63,395 nt of DNA from Brevibacillus borstelensis (GTDB taxonomy: Bacteria > Bacillota > Bacilli > Brevibacillales > Brevibacillaceae): positions 1-63,395 of the forward strand of contig NZ_RHHO01000069.1 of assembly GCF_003710865.1 (NCBI RefSeq), read 5' to 3'. The stretch's first letter is position 1; every line of letters starts with the position of its first letter. Below are positions 16,143-23,557 of the stretch, in pieces. Made by a program: the position numbers and the translations under genes. The notes under the pieces are model-generated. The model did not search any database. It had not been told where the DNA came from and saw only the letters and a program-made list of their open reading frames with translations.

Positions 16143-16655
16143 ATGTCGAACAGAGAAGACTTGCTTGAATTAGCCCGCCTGATACGCAGACTGGAAGCAG
16201 AGACGGAGAATGCGTCTATCTCCATTTTGTCCCACGAAAACAGGGACGAGATCGCGGGGGCCCTCACAGAAGGATTGGGAGGCTCGGCTGCTGTCCAGAC
16301 AAGCTCTGGGGAATACGCAAATCACCTGGCGATTATCCGAATGGGCGCCAATAAGTATACGATTGCCCAAGATTGGCGAGAGGTGTACATCAGCGAGATC
16401 AATTATTGTCCCTGCCGGATACCTCCCGGCTCCCACGGCCTGCTGGTGTACCATATCGACTACCCGGGAGTCATCTACGACGTTTCGCGGATTTTGGCCG
16501 ATAATCAAATCAACATCTCGAAGCTGAACGTCTCACGGGAACAAAAGGGGAAAAATGCTCTGCTCGTTTCCATTACCGATGAAGAGATCTCCTCGGAAGT
16601 AGCAGCGGCGATCGAAACACTGCCGCAGATCACAAAAGTGTTTTCGCTGAAATAA
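16143..16655 (+). CDS. ACT domain-containing protein
   Basis: About 170 residues. The C-terminal half (SHGLLVYHIDYPGVIYDVSR, ILADNQINISKLNVSREQKG) is an ACT amino-acid-binding domain as found at the end of SerA (phosphoglycerate dehydrogenase) and serine dehydratase beta subunits. The first ~90 residues contain GGSAAVQTSSGEYANHLAI, reminiscent of the domain that precedes ACT in serine dehydratases, but no catalytic motif is seen. It looks like a stand-alone amino-acid sensor or a regulatory subunit. The ATG at 16143 has AAGG only 3 bases upstream; a GTG at 16131 is the alternative. Cotranscription with the preceding gene is likely. Confidence 0.75.
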   Translation: MSNREDLLELARLIRRLEAETENASISILSHENRDEIAGALTEGLGGSAAVQTSSGEYANHLAIIRMGANKYTIAQDWREVYISEINYCPCRIPPGSHGLLVYHIDYPGVIYDVSRILADNQINISKLNVSREQKGKNALLVSITDEEISSEVAAAIETLPQITKVFSLK

Positions 16656-16664
16656 GTGAATGTT

Positions 16665-16700
16665 GGCCCTGTCGTGGTATGGCAGGGCCTTTGTTTTTCT
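16665..16700 (+). terminator. rho-independent terminator
   Basis: GGCCCTG, 11-base loop, CAGGGCC, TTTGTTTTT, after the ACT-domain gene. Confidence 0.85.
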
Positions 16701-16823
16701 TAAAATAGCGCCGCGGAAGTTACGACTGCCAACGACCGCCAATGACCGATAAAAGAACCGTCTGGAGATGTGGGTGGTTTCCCCTCCTTTGTGATAAAAT
16801 GGGTGCAGCAAGGAGGGGTCGGG

Positions 16824-17078
16824 TTGTTTTTTATAGGAATAATGGCCGCCTTAATCTGCCTGATTACGGGTGTCGGGCTGCTCGTAAATCATGTTGTCGC
16901 GTGGGGAGTCGTTTTCATCGTTGCCGGGATTGGACTGATCGTTTTTCTGCTGGTGGCCTATCCGGCCAAACGCAAAAAGTGTTCGTCCTGGGATTGCGGC
17001 TTTGTCGACTGCGGGGCGGGCTCCATACCGGATTGTGACTGTTTGCCGGACTGCGGCTGCGGAGCGGGGACGCCATGA
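16824..17078 (+). CDS. membrane protein with Cys/Asp-rich tail
   Basis: 84 residues from TTG, 7 bases after AAGGAGG (the frame is open to a GTG at 16770 without a site). Two membrane helices, residues 3-21 and 24-46, are followed by a short basic linker and then a tail with repeating Cys-Asp and Cys-Gly units (CSSWDCGFVDCGAG, PDCDCLPDCGCGAG). The tail has eight Cys and looks like a metal-binding or disulfide-linked patch. It overlaps the DUF2085 gene by 4 bases, indicating translational coupling. No named family is recognised. Confidence 0.7.
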   Translation: MFFIGIMAALICLITGVGLLVNHVVAWGVVFIVAGIGLIVFLLVAYPAKRKKCSSWDCGFVDCGAGSIPDCDCLPDCGCGAGTP

Positions 17079-17437
17079 AGGAAGGGTTGTTCGCCAGGAT
17101 CAGATCCCTGTCCTTTATTCCATGCCATCGGATGCCTTCCCGGTCGCTGGTTGTCAGAGGGAAGCGGCTTCCGCTATGTGCCCGCTGCAGCGCCATATTG
17201 ACTGGGTATTCAGCATTGCCGCTGTTATTGCTCCTTCCTTTGACAATTCCTTGGTTCGCAGGCGTCCTGCTGCAGGTGCCAATGCTGATCGACGGCTGTA
17301 CACAGTATTGGAAGTGGCGGGAGAGCAACAATGTTCTGCGAGTGGTCACCGGATTACTCAGTGGAATGGGCCAGTCCGTATTTGTGGCAGGAGTCTCGCG
17401 CATCTTGCTGGAGTGGCTGCTGCTGAGGCTGTCCTAA
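17075..17437 (+). CDS. DUF2085 membrane protein
   Basis: 120 residues. PCHRMPSRS, GKRLPLCARCSAI, MLIDGCTQYWKWRESNNVLR and a Gly-rich final helix are the DUF2085 pattern: three or so membrane helices with a CxxR / CARC / DG-x-TQ set of conserved residues. Its function is unknown. It starts in the ATGA overlap with the preceding Cys-tail membrane protein, so the two should be made together. No terminator lies between it and the convergent regulator gene. Confidence 0.88.
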   Translation: MKEGLFARIRSLSFIPCHRMPSRSLVVRGKRLPLCARCSAILTGYSALPLLLLLPLTIPWFAGVLLQVPMLIDGCTQYWKWRESNNVLRVVTGLLSGMGQSVFVAGVSRILLEWLLLRLS

Positions 17438-17451
17438 CTGGTGGGAAGCTT

Positions 17452-17919
17452 CTACTCCGACCGCAGATGACAGGCAAGCTGAATCTTTAGTTTATCTTCG
17501 GGCTGCTTGAGATCAATGGCAAGCAGCTCTTCAATTTTTCTCAGCCGCTGATACAGCGTATTGATATGGATATGGAGCTGCTTGGCCGTGAGATGGGCGG
17601 ACTGATGGCAATGGACATAGACGAGCAAGGTTTTCTCAAGATCACTATATTTTTCCTTTTTCTCCCACAATGGTTGAAAGACACTGCGGACAGAAGCTTC
17701 CTGGTCCTCCGGCGACTGGTGAATCAGCAGCTGGTTTACGCCCAAATCCCCATAGCGAACGACTCCATGGCGGTTCCGGTTCTGCAAATACCGGACCGCT
17801 TTTTTGGCTTCCCCGAAGCTAAGCGGCGGATAGATGAGGCTGAGCTGGCGAATCGTCGTCATCTCCCTCGTGGTGTACACAGGAACATTTCTGTTCGCCA
17901 CGCTTTTTGCCGAAATCAT
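17452..17919 (-). pseudogene. truncated PucR/CdaR-family regulator (C-terminal domain only)
   Basis: Up to 155 residues, homologous to the C-terminal half of PucR-type regulators: AVRYLQNRNRHGVVRYGDLG then SDLEKTLLVYVHCHQ and the DNA-binding helix-turn-helix HLTAKQLHIHINTLYQRLRK / IEELL. Full-length members have 380-550 residues with an N-terminal sensor domain that is missing here. The first 20 residues (ISAKSVANRNVPVYTT) do not look like that domain, and no convincing start exists. It is probably a remnant after deletion. A free-standing HTH protein is possible but less likely. Confidence 0.65.
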
Positions 17920-17977
17920 TTTCCGGATTCAAGGGAAGTTTTGAGCCGTTCGGTCCCCTGGATTCCATTCTCCGCAC

Positions 17978-18007
17978 TTGACATCGCTCTCGCCCAAATT
18001 CTAGGAT
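17978..18007 (+). promoter_or_regulatory. sigma-A type promoter
   Basis: TTGACA, 18-base spacer, TAGGAT, 40 bases upstream of the thioredoxin start. Confidence 0.5.
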
Positions 18008-18046
18008 GGTACTACCACCGAATGAAGAAGAAACGGGGAAGAGCAT

Positions 18047-18361
18047 ATGCAAGAGCTGGCAGTAAACGACATCGCGGATTTGGAAGACCCCGGCAAGGGC
18101 AATCCGGCAGTGGTTTTCATCTACACCCCTTTTTGCGGAACGTGCAAGCTGGGGGAGAAAATGCTTGAAATTGTCGGGCAGACGATTCCCGGATTGCTGA
18201 TCTATCGCTTTAACATAAATACCGGGCCCCAGTTTGCGCAAAAGTGGGAGATTGCCAGTGTCCCGGGGCTCCTCATTTTTCGCCACGGACGTATTGTTGA
18301 GAAGCATTTCGCCTTTCAATCTGTCGATTTTTTATATCGGACCCTGAAAAGGTTCTTCTAG
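18047..18361 (+). CDS. thioredoxin-family protein
   Basis: 104 residues with the thioredoxin fold. FIYTPFCGTCKLGEKM holds the CGTC redox pair (more often CGPC, so the active site differs at one place), and the cis-Pro loop is in IASVPGLLIFRHGR. No signal peptide is present, so it is a cytosolic disulfide reductase-like protein. GGGGAAGAG lies 4 bases before the ATG. It is monocistronic, with the spore lytic enzyme 66 bases after. Confidence 0.9.
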   Translation: MQELAVNDIADLEDPGKGNPAVVFIYTPFCGTCKLGEKMLEIVGQTIPGLLIYRFNINTGPQFAQKWEIASVPGLLIFRHGRIVEKHFAFQSVDFLYRTLKRFF

Positions 18362-18427
18362 ACATACACCTATTTCCTTCACGTTGAATACATGAAAGAG
18401 AGAGACAAAACGTGAAGGAGGAGAAGC

Positions 18428-19711
18428 ATGCAGATCCATGTAGTAGAGCGGGGACAAACCTTGAATGCGATCGCGGAGAGGTATGATTCGACTGCGCAAG
18501 CCATTGCCAGTGCCAATCAAATACCCGAGCCGGATCGGCTGGTCGTCGGACAGGCGCTGGTCATCCCCATTGTGGGCAGTTACTACTGGGTACGGCCGGG
18601 GGATACACTGTATACGATCGGGCAGCGTTTTGGAATCAGTGCAGCCCAACTGGCGCGTATAAACCGGATTTCCCTGTACCGCCCGATACAAGTGGGGCTC
18701 CGCTTGTACATCCCTCCGCGGCCTCGGCGAGCGGCCGATTTTAACGCCTATGCAGAGCCGAGAAGAACGGTGACTCCGGCCCTGGAGGCGGATATACGGA
18801 CAGCTGCCCCCCATTTGACGTATCTGGCGCCCTTCAGCTTCAGGATAAATCGGGACGGCACTTTGACACCGCCCCCTCTGGGTGATTTGCGTCAGATCGC
18901 CCAGGAAAATGAGGTCGTCCTCATGATGGTGATTACCAACCTGGAGAGAGGTCAGTTCAGCTCCGAGCTGGGAAGCCTGGTGTTAAACGATATGAACGTC
19001 CAAAATCGCCTGTTGGACAACATTATCACAACTGCCACTGACCTCGGGTTTGGCGATATCCATTTTGACATGGAGGCGTTGCCCGCAACCGACAGAGAGG
19101 CATATGCGCGTTTTCTCCGCCGTGCCCGTGAGCGGGCAAGAAGAAACGGCCTGATGATGTCAGTCGCGGTAGCGCCCAAGACAAGCGCCGAACAGCAAGG
19201 CAAATGGTATGCGGCTCACGACTACCGGGCGATCGGGGAAATTGCTGACTTCGTGGTGATCATGACGTATGAATGGGGATACAGCGGCGGTCCTCCGATG
19301 GCTGTATCGCCGATCGGCCCAGTCCGGCGAGTGCTCGAATACGCGATCACAGAGATGCCTGCCAGCAAAATTATGATGGGGCAAAATCTTTACGGGTACG
19401 ACTGGACATTGCCTTATGAGCCCGGAACGACTGCTCGTGCCCTGAGTCCGCAAGCTGCTGTCGCGCTCGCCCAGCGGGAGCAGGTGCCGATCCAATACGA
19501 CAGCAGAGCGCAGGCGCCGTTTTTTGAGTACACAGATGACCAAGGAAGGCGTCATCGCGTCTGGTTTGAAGATGCCCGTTCGATTCAGGCCAAGTTCAAC
19601 CTGGTCAAGGAGCTCGGTCTGCGAGGCGTCAGCTATTGGAGACTGGGACTGCCTTTCCCGCAAAACTGGCTGCTGATCGAGGAGAACTTCCGCGTCAGAA
19701 AGCGTCGATAA
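18428..19711 (+). CDS. yaaH: LysM + GH18 spore cortex-lytic enzyme (YaaH/SleL-like)
   Basis: 427 residues, the length of Bacillus YaaH/SleL. Two LysM repeats are at residues about 3-47 and 52-96 (VVERGQTLNAIAERYDSTAQ; WVRPGDTLYTIGQRFGISAA), followed by a GH18 domain from about 115 to 420. The GH18 catalytic strand is FGDIHFDMEALP (DxxE of DxxDxDxE), with the acid Glu intact, and FVVIMTYEWGYSGGPP is the following conserved strand. It acts as an N-acetylglucosaminidase on cortex fragments during germination. There is no signal peptide, as usual for coat-associated SleL. The start ATG has AAGGAGGAG upstream. A perfect terminator follows. Confidence 0.92.
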   Translation: MQIHVVERGQTLNAIAERYDSTAQAIASANQIPEPDRLVVGQALVIPIVGSYYWVRPGDTLYTIGQRFGISAAQLARINRISLYRPIQVGLRLYIPPRPRRAADFNAYAEPRRTVTPALEADIRTAAPHLTYLAPFSFRINRDGTLTPPPLGDLRQIAQENEVVLMMVITNLERGQFSSELGSLVLNDMNVQNRLLDNIITTATDLGFGDIHFDMEALPATDREAYARFLRRARERARRNGLMMSVAVAPKTSAEQQGKWYAAHDYRAIGEIADFVVIMTYEWGYSGGPPMAVSPIGPVRRVLEYAITEMPASKIMMGQNLYGYDWTLPYEPGTTARALSPQAAVALAQREQVPIQYDSRAQAPFFEYTDDQGRRHRVWFEDARSIQAKFNLVKELGLRGVSYWRLGLPFPQNWLLIEENFRVRKRR

Positions 19712-19718
19712 CCATAGG

Positions 19719-19756
19719 AAAGCGTACAGTCCGGTAAGCCTGTACGCTTTTTTTCT
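19719..19756 (+). terminator. rho-independent terminator
   Basis: AAAGCGTACAG, 10-base loop, CTGTACGCTTTTTTTC, directly after the GH18 gene. Confidence 0.9.
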
Positions 19757-19804
19757 GCTCGCCAAACATGGTATGATGAAGCAAAAAGAACGAGGAGGGA
19801 GATC

Positions 19805-20035
19805 ATGGGAGAGTGCAGACTGGATCATAGTACAGAAGACGTCCGCAACAAGCTGGCCGAGCAAACGCCTTTTTTGCCGCCGGCACTGGCCGCGCAGCTG
19901 AACGGGCTTTTGACGGAGACGCTTTCTCAGGAAACCTTGAACGAGCTGTTTCACCTTTTAAAGAAATACGATTTGGCGACGCCCGAAGAGCGTATTCAAC
20001 GTGAGGAAAAAATGGCAAAGCTGGTAAGGGAATAG
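19805..20035 (+). CDS. small hypothetical protein
   Basis: 76 residues (begins MGECRLDHSTEDVRNKLAEQ, ends MAKLVRE), soluble and helical, with a Leu-rich middle (FLPPALAAQLNGLL). GAGGAGGGAG lies 3 bases before the ATG. It is monocistronic and convergent with the DUF2203 gene. No family is recognised. Confidence 0.65.
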   Translation: MGECRLDHSTEDVRNKLAEQTPFLPPALAAQLNGLLTETLSQETLNELFHLLKKYDLATPEERIQREEKMAKLVRE

Positions 20036-20059
20036 CAAAAAAAGGGAATCGCAAGCAGC

Positions 20060-20446
20060 CTATTCGATTGGTTTGCGACCGGCAAACCCTTCTGTGATGC
20101 CGTGATAATACGCAATGCTTGGCTCTCCCTGCTTCCAGCAGAGGAGAACTTCTTTTCCGTCGATGACAGCGGGGAAATCGAACAGCCCGATGTCGATGTC
20201 CTTTACCTCTATGCCTTTCTCCATGAGCTGGTTGATATGCATCTGCGCCTCCAGCTCCATAAACTCCAGGCGGCATTCCAGCGTAAAGACTTCTTGCTCA
20301 TCGGGAGGCTGCCGCTTTTTGGCCTGCTGCAGTTCTTGGTAGGTTTGATAAAAGAGGCGCTTCGTTTCTTGCAAAAAGGAGAGCTCGTCGCGTACATATG
20401 GCAGCAGTTGATTCGCCTGTTCGACCGTAAACAATTTTTTAGCCAA
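20060..20446 (-). CDS. DUF2203 family protein
   Basis: 128 residues. KLFTVEQANQLLPYVRDELS, an Arg/Glu-rich helix with FMELEAQMHINQLMEKGIEV, KDIDIGLFDFPAVIDGKEVL and ITEGFAGRKPIE define DUF2203. The fold is mostly helical with a C-terminal sheet; its function is unknown. The start is TTG 8 bases after GGAGG (a GTG three codons earlier overlaps the site). It is divergent from the alanyl-tRNA editing gene. Confidence 0.9.
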   Translation of the reverse strand: MAKKLFTVEQANQLLPYVRDELSFLQETKRLFYQTYQELQQAKKRQPPDEQEVFTLECRLEFMELEAQMHINQLMEKGIEVKDIDIGLFDFPAVIDGKEVLLCWKQGEPSIAYYHGITEGFAGRKPIE

Positions 20447-20540
20447 GTGTAACACCTCCAGGACCCATTATACAGGGAACCAGTCAGGGAGGAAATGGAT
20501 GGATCGGCTGTTTATTGCAGGTGATTGGAAAGGGGTACCT

Positions 20541-21740
20541 ATGAACGACAGGTTGTACTATCAAGATGTTGATTTGCAGACGTTTGAGGCAGATGTGATC
20601 AAACGCGGCGTGGAAGCGGACGGAACAGCTTACGTAGTGTTGAACCAGACGGCGTTTTATCCGACAGGCGGAGGACAGCCTTGTGATACGGGAACCATCG
20701 AAGGGGTTGCCGTCACGGACGTAGAGGAAGTCGACGGGGAGATCAGGCATCGCCTCGAAGCGCCGCTTCCGGAAAAGACGCAGCGGGTAACGGGCAGGAT
20801 CGATTGGGATCGGCGTTTTGACCATATGCAGCAGCATACGGGACAGCATATCCTGTCCGCGACGTTCATCAAACTCGCAGATGCCCAGACAGTAGCCTTC
20901 CACCTCGGACGCGATCACGTGACGATTGATGTTGCGCTGAGCGAGCTTACGCCAGAGCTGATTGAAAAAGCGGAGCGTCAGGCAAACCAGGTGGTACTGG
21001 AAAATCGTCCGATCGACGCTCGTTTTGTTACGGCCGAAGAGCTGGAACAGCTGCCGCTCACCAAGCAGCCTACGGTATCCGAGAATATCCGGGTCGTCAT
21101 CATCCCGGATTACGACTACAATCCATGCGGTGGGACACACCCGAAAACTACGGGAGAAGTCGGTCCGATCAAAATCATCGGTTGGGAACGCCACAGAGGC
21201 AATATACGCATTCAATTTCTGTGCGGCTGGCGGGCACTCGCGGACTACACGCGCAAGCAGCACTTGCTGCAGGACCTCACCCGGATGATGACGACGAGCG
21301 AAGCGGAAATCGCCGATCTGCTGCAGCGTCTGCTGGCTGAAAAAGAGGCCTTGAAGGATTCGCTTCAGCAAAAAGAAACAGAGCTATTGACATATGAAGC
21401 AGCCAGGTATTTGAAAGAAGCAGCCGAGCTGGGGAACGCCCGTGTCGTCCAGGCCTCTTTCACGGGCAGAAGCATGCAGGAATTGCAGCAGCTTGCCCGT
21501 ACGCTCACCTCGCAGGATGAGCATGTCATCGCGCTTTTGGCGACAACAACGGACAAGCTGCAGCTCGTTTTTGCCCGGGGCGCACAGGTGGCGGCTCCGA
21601 TGAACCAGCTGCTGAAGGAGACGCTGCCGTTGATCGATGGAAAGGGCGGCGGCAACCCGGCGATGGCCCAGGGCGGAGGGGCTCCGACGGTGGCTGCGGA
21701 CGCCGTGCTGGATCATGCGCGCGGTTTGCTTGAGGTGTAA
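20541..21740 (+). CDS. alanyl-tRNA editing protein (AlaX-L)
   Basis: About 399 residues, a stand-alone editing factor that hydrolyses Ser- or Gly-tRNA(Ala). Residues 30-45 carry TAFYPTGGGQP, the zinc-binding HTGQHILSATF follows, then the CGGTHPKTTGE motif; these are the AlaX zinc ligands His/His/Cys/His. From about residue 240 a DHHA1-type helical and KGGGNPAMAQGGG domain follows, as in AlaX-L. The ATG at 20541 with AAAGGGG is used because homologues begin MNDRLYY; an in-frame ATG lies at 20499. The kapB gene follows 79 bases later. Confidence 0.93.
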   Translation: MNDRLYYQDVDLQTFEADVIKRGVEADGTAYVVLNQTAFYPTGGGQPCDTGTIEGVAVTDVEEVDGEIRHRLEAPLPEKTQRVTGRIDWDRRFDHMQQHTGQHILSATFIKLADAQTVAFHLGRDHVTIDVALSELTPELIEKAERQANQVVLENRPIDARFVTAEELEQLPLTKQPTVSENIRVVIIPDYDYNPCGGTHPKTTGEVGPIKIIGWERHRGNIRIQFLCGWRALADYTRKQHLLQDLTRMMTTSEAEIADLLQRLLAEKEALKDSLQQKETELLTYEAARYLKEAAELGNARVVQASFTGRSMQELQQLARTLTSQDEHVIALLATTTDKLQLVFARGAQVAAPMNQLLKETLPLIDGKGGGNPAMAQGGGAPTVAADAVLDHARGLLEV

Positions 21741-21819
21741 AACATGACCCGTGGCAGTCGCAGTCAGTCTGTCCAATCAGGCTGCGACCCCCTTTATGGA
21801 AACGAAGGAGGAGAGTCAG

Positions 21820-22206
21820 ATGAATGCATGGAATCCGGGAGATCTGGTCCGGGTCGGGTACAAGACGGGAGAATATCTGACAGAGGTTGTAGAAAATCAC
21901 GGCGATAAATTGCTGGTCAAAATTATGGCTGTTACGAAATACCCGACGCAGGGCGATTTGCACAATCCGCTTGAGGTGGACGTTCCCTTGTTTCACCAAA
22001 GACCGGCTCTCTCCTACCTGGAAAAAATCATGGTTCCGGCTGCGAGCGTGATCCGGTTCAACGGGACTTTGCCCGACTACAAGGAATCGCTCAAAGCCGC
22101 TTTGGAGAGGGAAATGGAAAAGCTGCGCAAAACGTCAAAATGGGCGGAGCGCTGCCTGGTCGAACTGGAGATTCTGTACAAGGAAAGCTTTACAAACCCG
22201 AAATAG
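21820..22206 (+). CDS. kapB: kinase-associated lipoprotein-like protein KapB
   Basis: 128 residues. LVRVGYKTGEYLTEVVENHG, VKIMAVTKYPTQGDLHNPLE, VPLFHQRPALSY and LPDYKESLKAALEREM match KapB of Bacillales, an activator linked to sporulation kinase signalling in B. subtilis. No lipobox is seen, so lipidation is not supported here. GGAGGAG lies 6 bases before the ATG. The gene follows the alanyl-tRNA editing gene closely, and the thiamine operon promoter appears to start within its end. Confidence 0.9.
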   Translation: MNAWNPGDLVRVGYKTGEYLTEVVENHGDKLLVKIMAVTKYPTQGDLHNPLEVDVPLFHQRPALSYLEKIMVPAASVIRFNGTLPDYKESLKAALEREMEKLRKTSKWAERCLVELEILYKESFTNPK

Positions 22207-22217
22207 AGTGATACTGT
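22189..22217 (+). promoter_or_regulatory. candidate promoter of the thiamine operon
   Basis: TTTACA, 17-base spacer, TACTGT, about 35 bases upstream of the TPP riboswitch. The -35 overlaps the last codons of kapB. Confidence 0.4.
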
Positions 22218-22248
22218 AATAATCGAATTGAATAACCACGCGCAATAC

Positions 22249-22340
22249 CAAACGGGGGTCGAGCAAAATCGGCTGAGATTGTAACGAATGCGTTACTGAC
22301 CGTTGAACCTGACCTGGGTCATGCCAGCGGAGGAAGAGGT
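22249..22340 (+). ncRNA. TPP (THI-box) riboswitch
   Basis: The conserved TPP aptamer segments appear in order: ACGGGGGT, then CGGCTGAGA, ACCGTTGAACCTGACCTGGG (GAACCTGA...), and TCATGCCAGCGGAGGAAG. The bound ligand, thiamine pyrophosphate, should repress the downstream thiS-thiG-ylmB-tenA-thiZXY operon by favouring one of the two terminators that follow. The boundary is approximate. Confidence 0.95.
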
Positions 22341-22421
22341 ATCAGCTCATCAGCGTGAACGCCGATGCTGTTTCCAAATGGTTTGGAACGACATTTAGGC
22401 ATATGCAGATAAGCACAACCA

Positions 22422-22449
22422 CAACCATCCGAGGCGGATGGTTTTTTTA
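22422..22449 (+). terminator. first riboswitch-controlled terminator
   Basis: AACCATCCG, 3-base loop, CGGATGGTT, TTTTTTAC, about 80 bases after the aptamer. Confidence 0.85.
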
Positions 22450-22475
22450 CTGTCTGCCCCTGATGCACCGTATTC

Positions 22476-22534
22476 AAACGGCTTCTTCCGTCTGTTCTCT
22501 CCATGACACAGGCGAAATGAAGCCGTTTTTTTTC
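22476..22534 (+). terminator. second terminator in the thiamine leader
   Basis: AACGGCTTC ... GAAGCCGTT around a 33-base loop, then TTTTTTC, 27 bases after the first terminator and 44 bases before thiS. Confidence 0.75.
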
Positions 22535-22577
22535 TGGGACCGGCCAGAACATGCTGCGCCGAAGAAGGAGGGGGAAC

Positions 22578-22781
22578 ATGCTGGTACAGTTGAATGGCAA
22601 GAATGTAGAGCTCGCTGCCGAAATCACGACTGTCCGTGAACTGCTGCAGTCCTACCAGCTGCAGGAGAAGATCGTGATCGTGGAGCGTAACGGAGAGATT
22701 GTGGATCGCACCCGTTATGAAGAGACACCGGTCGCAGATGGGGACCGGATTGAAATTGTACATTTTGTCGGTGGAGGATGA
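22578..22781 (+). CDS. thiS: sulfur carrier protein ThiS
   Basis: 67 residues of ubiquitin-like fold ending in HFVGGG, whose final Gly-Gly is adenylated and then thiocarboxylated to deliver sulfur to the thiazole. Start [14 protein letters not shown] with AAGGAGGGGGAAC ahead; a longer frame begins at 22551 without such a site. It is the first gene of the TPP-controlled operon, and its stop overlaps the ribosome-binding region of thiG. ThiF/ThiO are not in this window. Confidence 0.95.
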   Translation: MLVQLNGKNVELAAEITTVRELLQSYQLQEKIVIVERNGEIVDRTRYEETPVADGDRIEIVHFVGGG

Positions 22782-22786
22782 ATAAG

Positions 22787-23557
22787 ATGGACACTTTGAA
22801 AATCGGACCGTATGAATTTCGTTCGCGGCTGCTTCTGGGGACGGGAAAATTCCCTGATCTGGACATACAAGACAAAGCGGTGGCAGCATCAGAGGCAGAA
22901 ATTCTGACTTTTGCCATTCGCCGCCTAAATCTGGAAAACCCGCATGAACCGAATTTTCTGGAGAAATTGGATCTGAAAAAGTTTACGCTGCTTCCGAATA
23001 CGGCGGGTGCCTATACGGCTGAGGAGGCTGTGCGAATTGCCCGCCTGGCGAAAGCATCCGGCTTGTGCGACATGATCAAGGTGGAAGTCATCGGCGATCC
23101 GAAAACGCTGCTGCCAGATCCGATCGGTACGCTGGAAGCCTCCCGCATTTTGGTAGAGGAAGGCTTTATCGTGCTTACTTATACCAATGACGACCCGATT
23201 TTGGCCAAACATCTGCAGGAGGCCGGCGTTCACGCTGTCATGCCGGGAGCTTCTCCGATCGGATCAGGCCAGGGCATCATCAACGAAAACAATCTGCGGT
23301 TCATCATCGAAGACGCCAAAGTACCGGTCATTGTTGACGCCGGCATCGGTTCTCCCGCTGACTGTGCGAAGGCGATGGAGCTGGGAGCGGACGGTGTCCT
23401 GCTCAATACAGCGGTCGCGCTGGCGGACAATCCGGTGTTGATGGCGGAGGCGATGAAGCTGGGCGTGGAAGCGGGAAGGAAAGGCTTCCTTGCCGGACGG
23501 ATCGCGAAAAAACGGTATGCATCGGCGAGCAGTCCGACTGAAGGGATGATCGAGTAG
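22787..23557 (+). CDS. thiG: thiazole synthase ThiG
   Basis: 256 residues of TIM barrel. It forms the thiazole phosphate of thiamine from deoxyxylulose 5-phosphate, dehydroglycine and ThiS thiocarboxylate. [10 protein letters not shown](P), [20 protein letters not shown], the Lys-containing [10 protein letters not shown] and [13 protein letters not shown] are the family landmarks. The start at 22787 is 9 bases after GGAGG; an ATG at 22778 overlapping the thiS stop is the alternative. It is coupled with thiS. Confidence 0.96.
   Translation: MDTLKIGPYEFRSRLLLGTGKFPDLDIQDKAVAASEAEILTFAIRRLNLENPHEPNFLEKLDLKKFTLLPNTAGAYTAEEAVRIARLAKASGLCDMIKVEVIGDPKTLLPDPIGTLEASRILVEEGFIVLTYTNDDPILAKHLQEAGVHAVMPGASPIGSGQGIINENNLRFIIEDAKVPVIVDAGIGSPADCAKAMELGADGVLLNTAVALADNPVLMAEAMKLGVEAGRKGFLAGRIAKKRYASASSPTEGMIE

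Noticed and set aside
20484..21371. 295-residue minus-strand frame over the AlaX gene
   Set aside because: Antisense to conserved zinc motifs of AlaX; no start signal.
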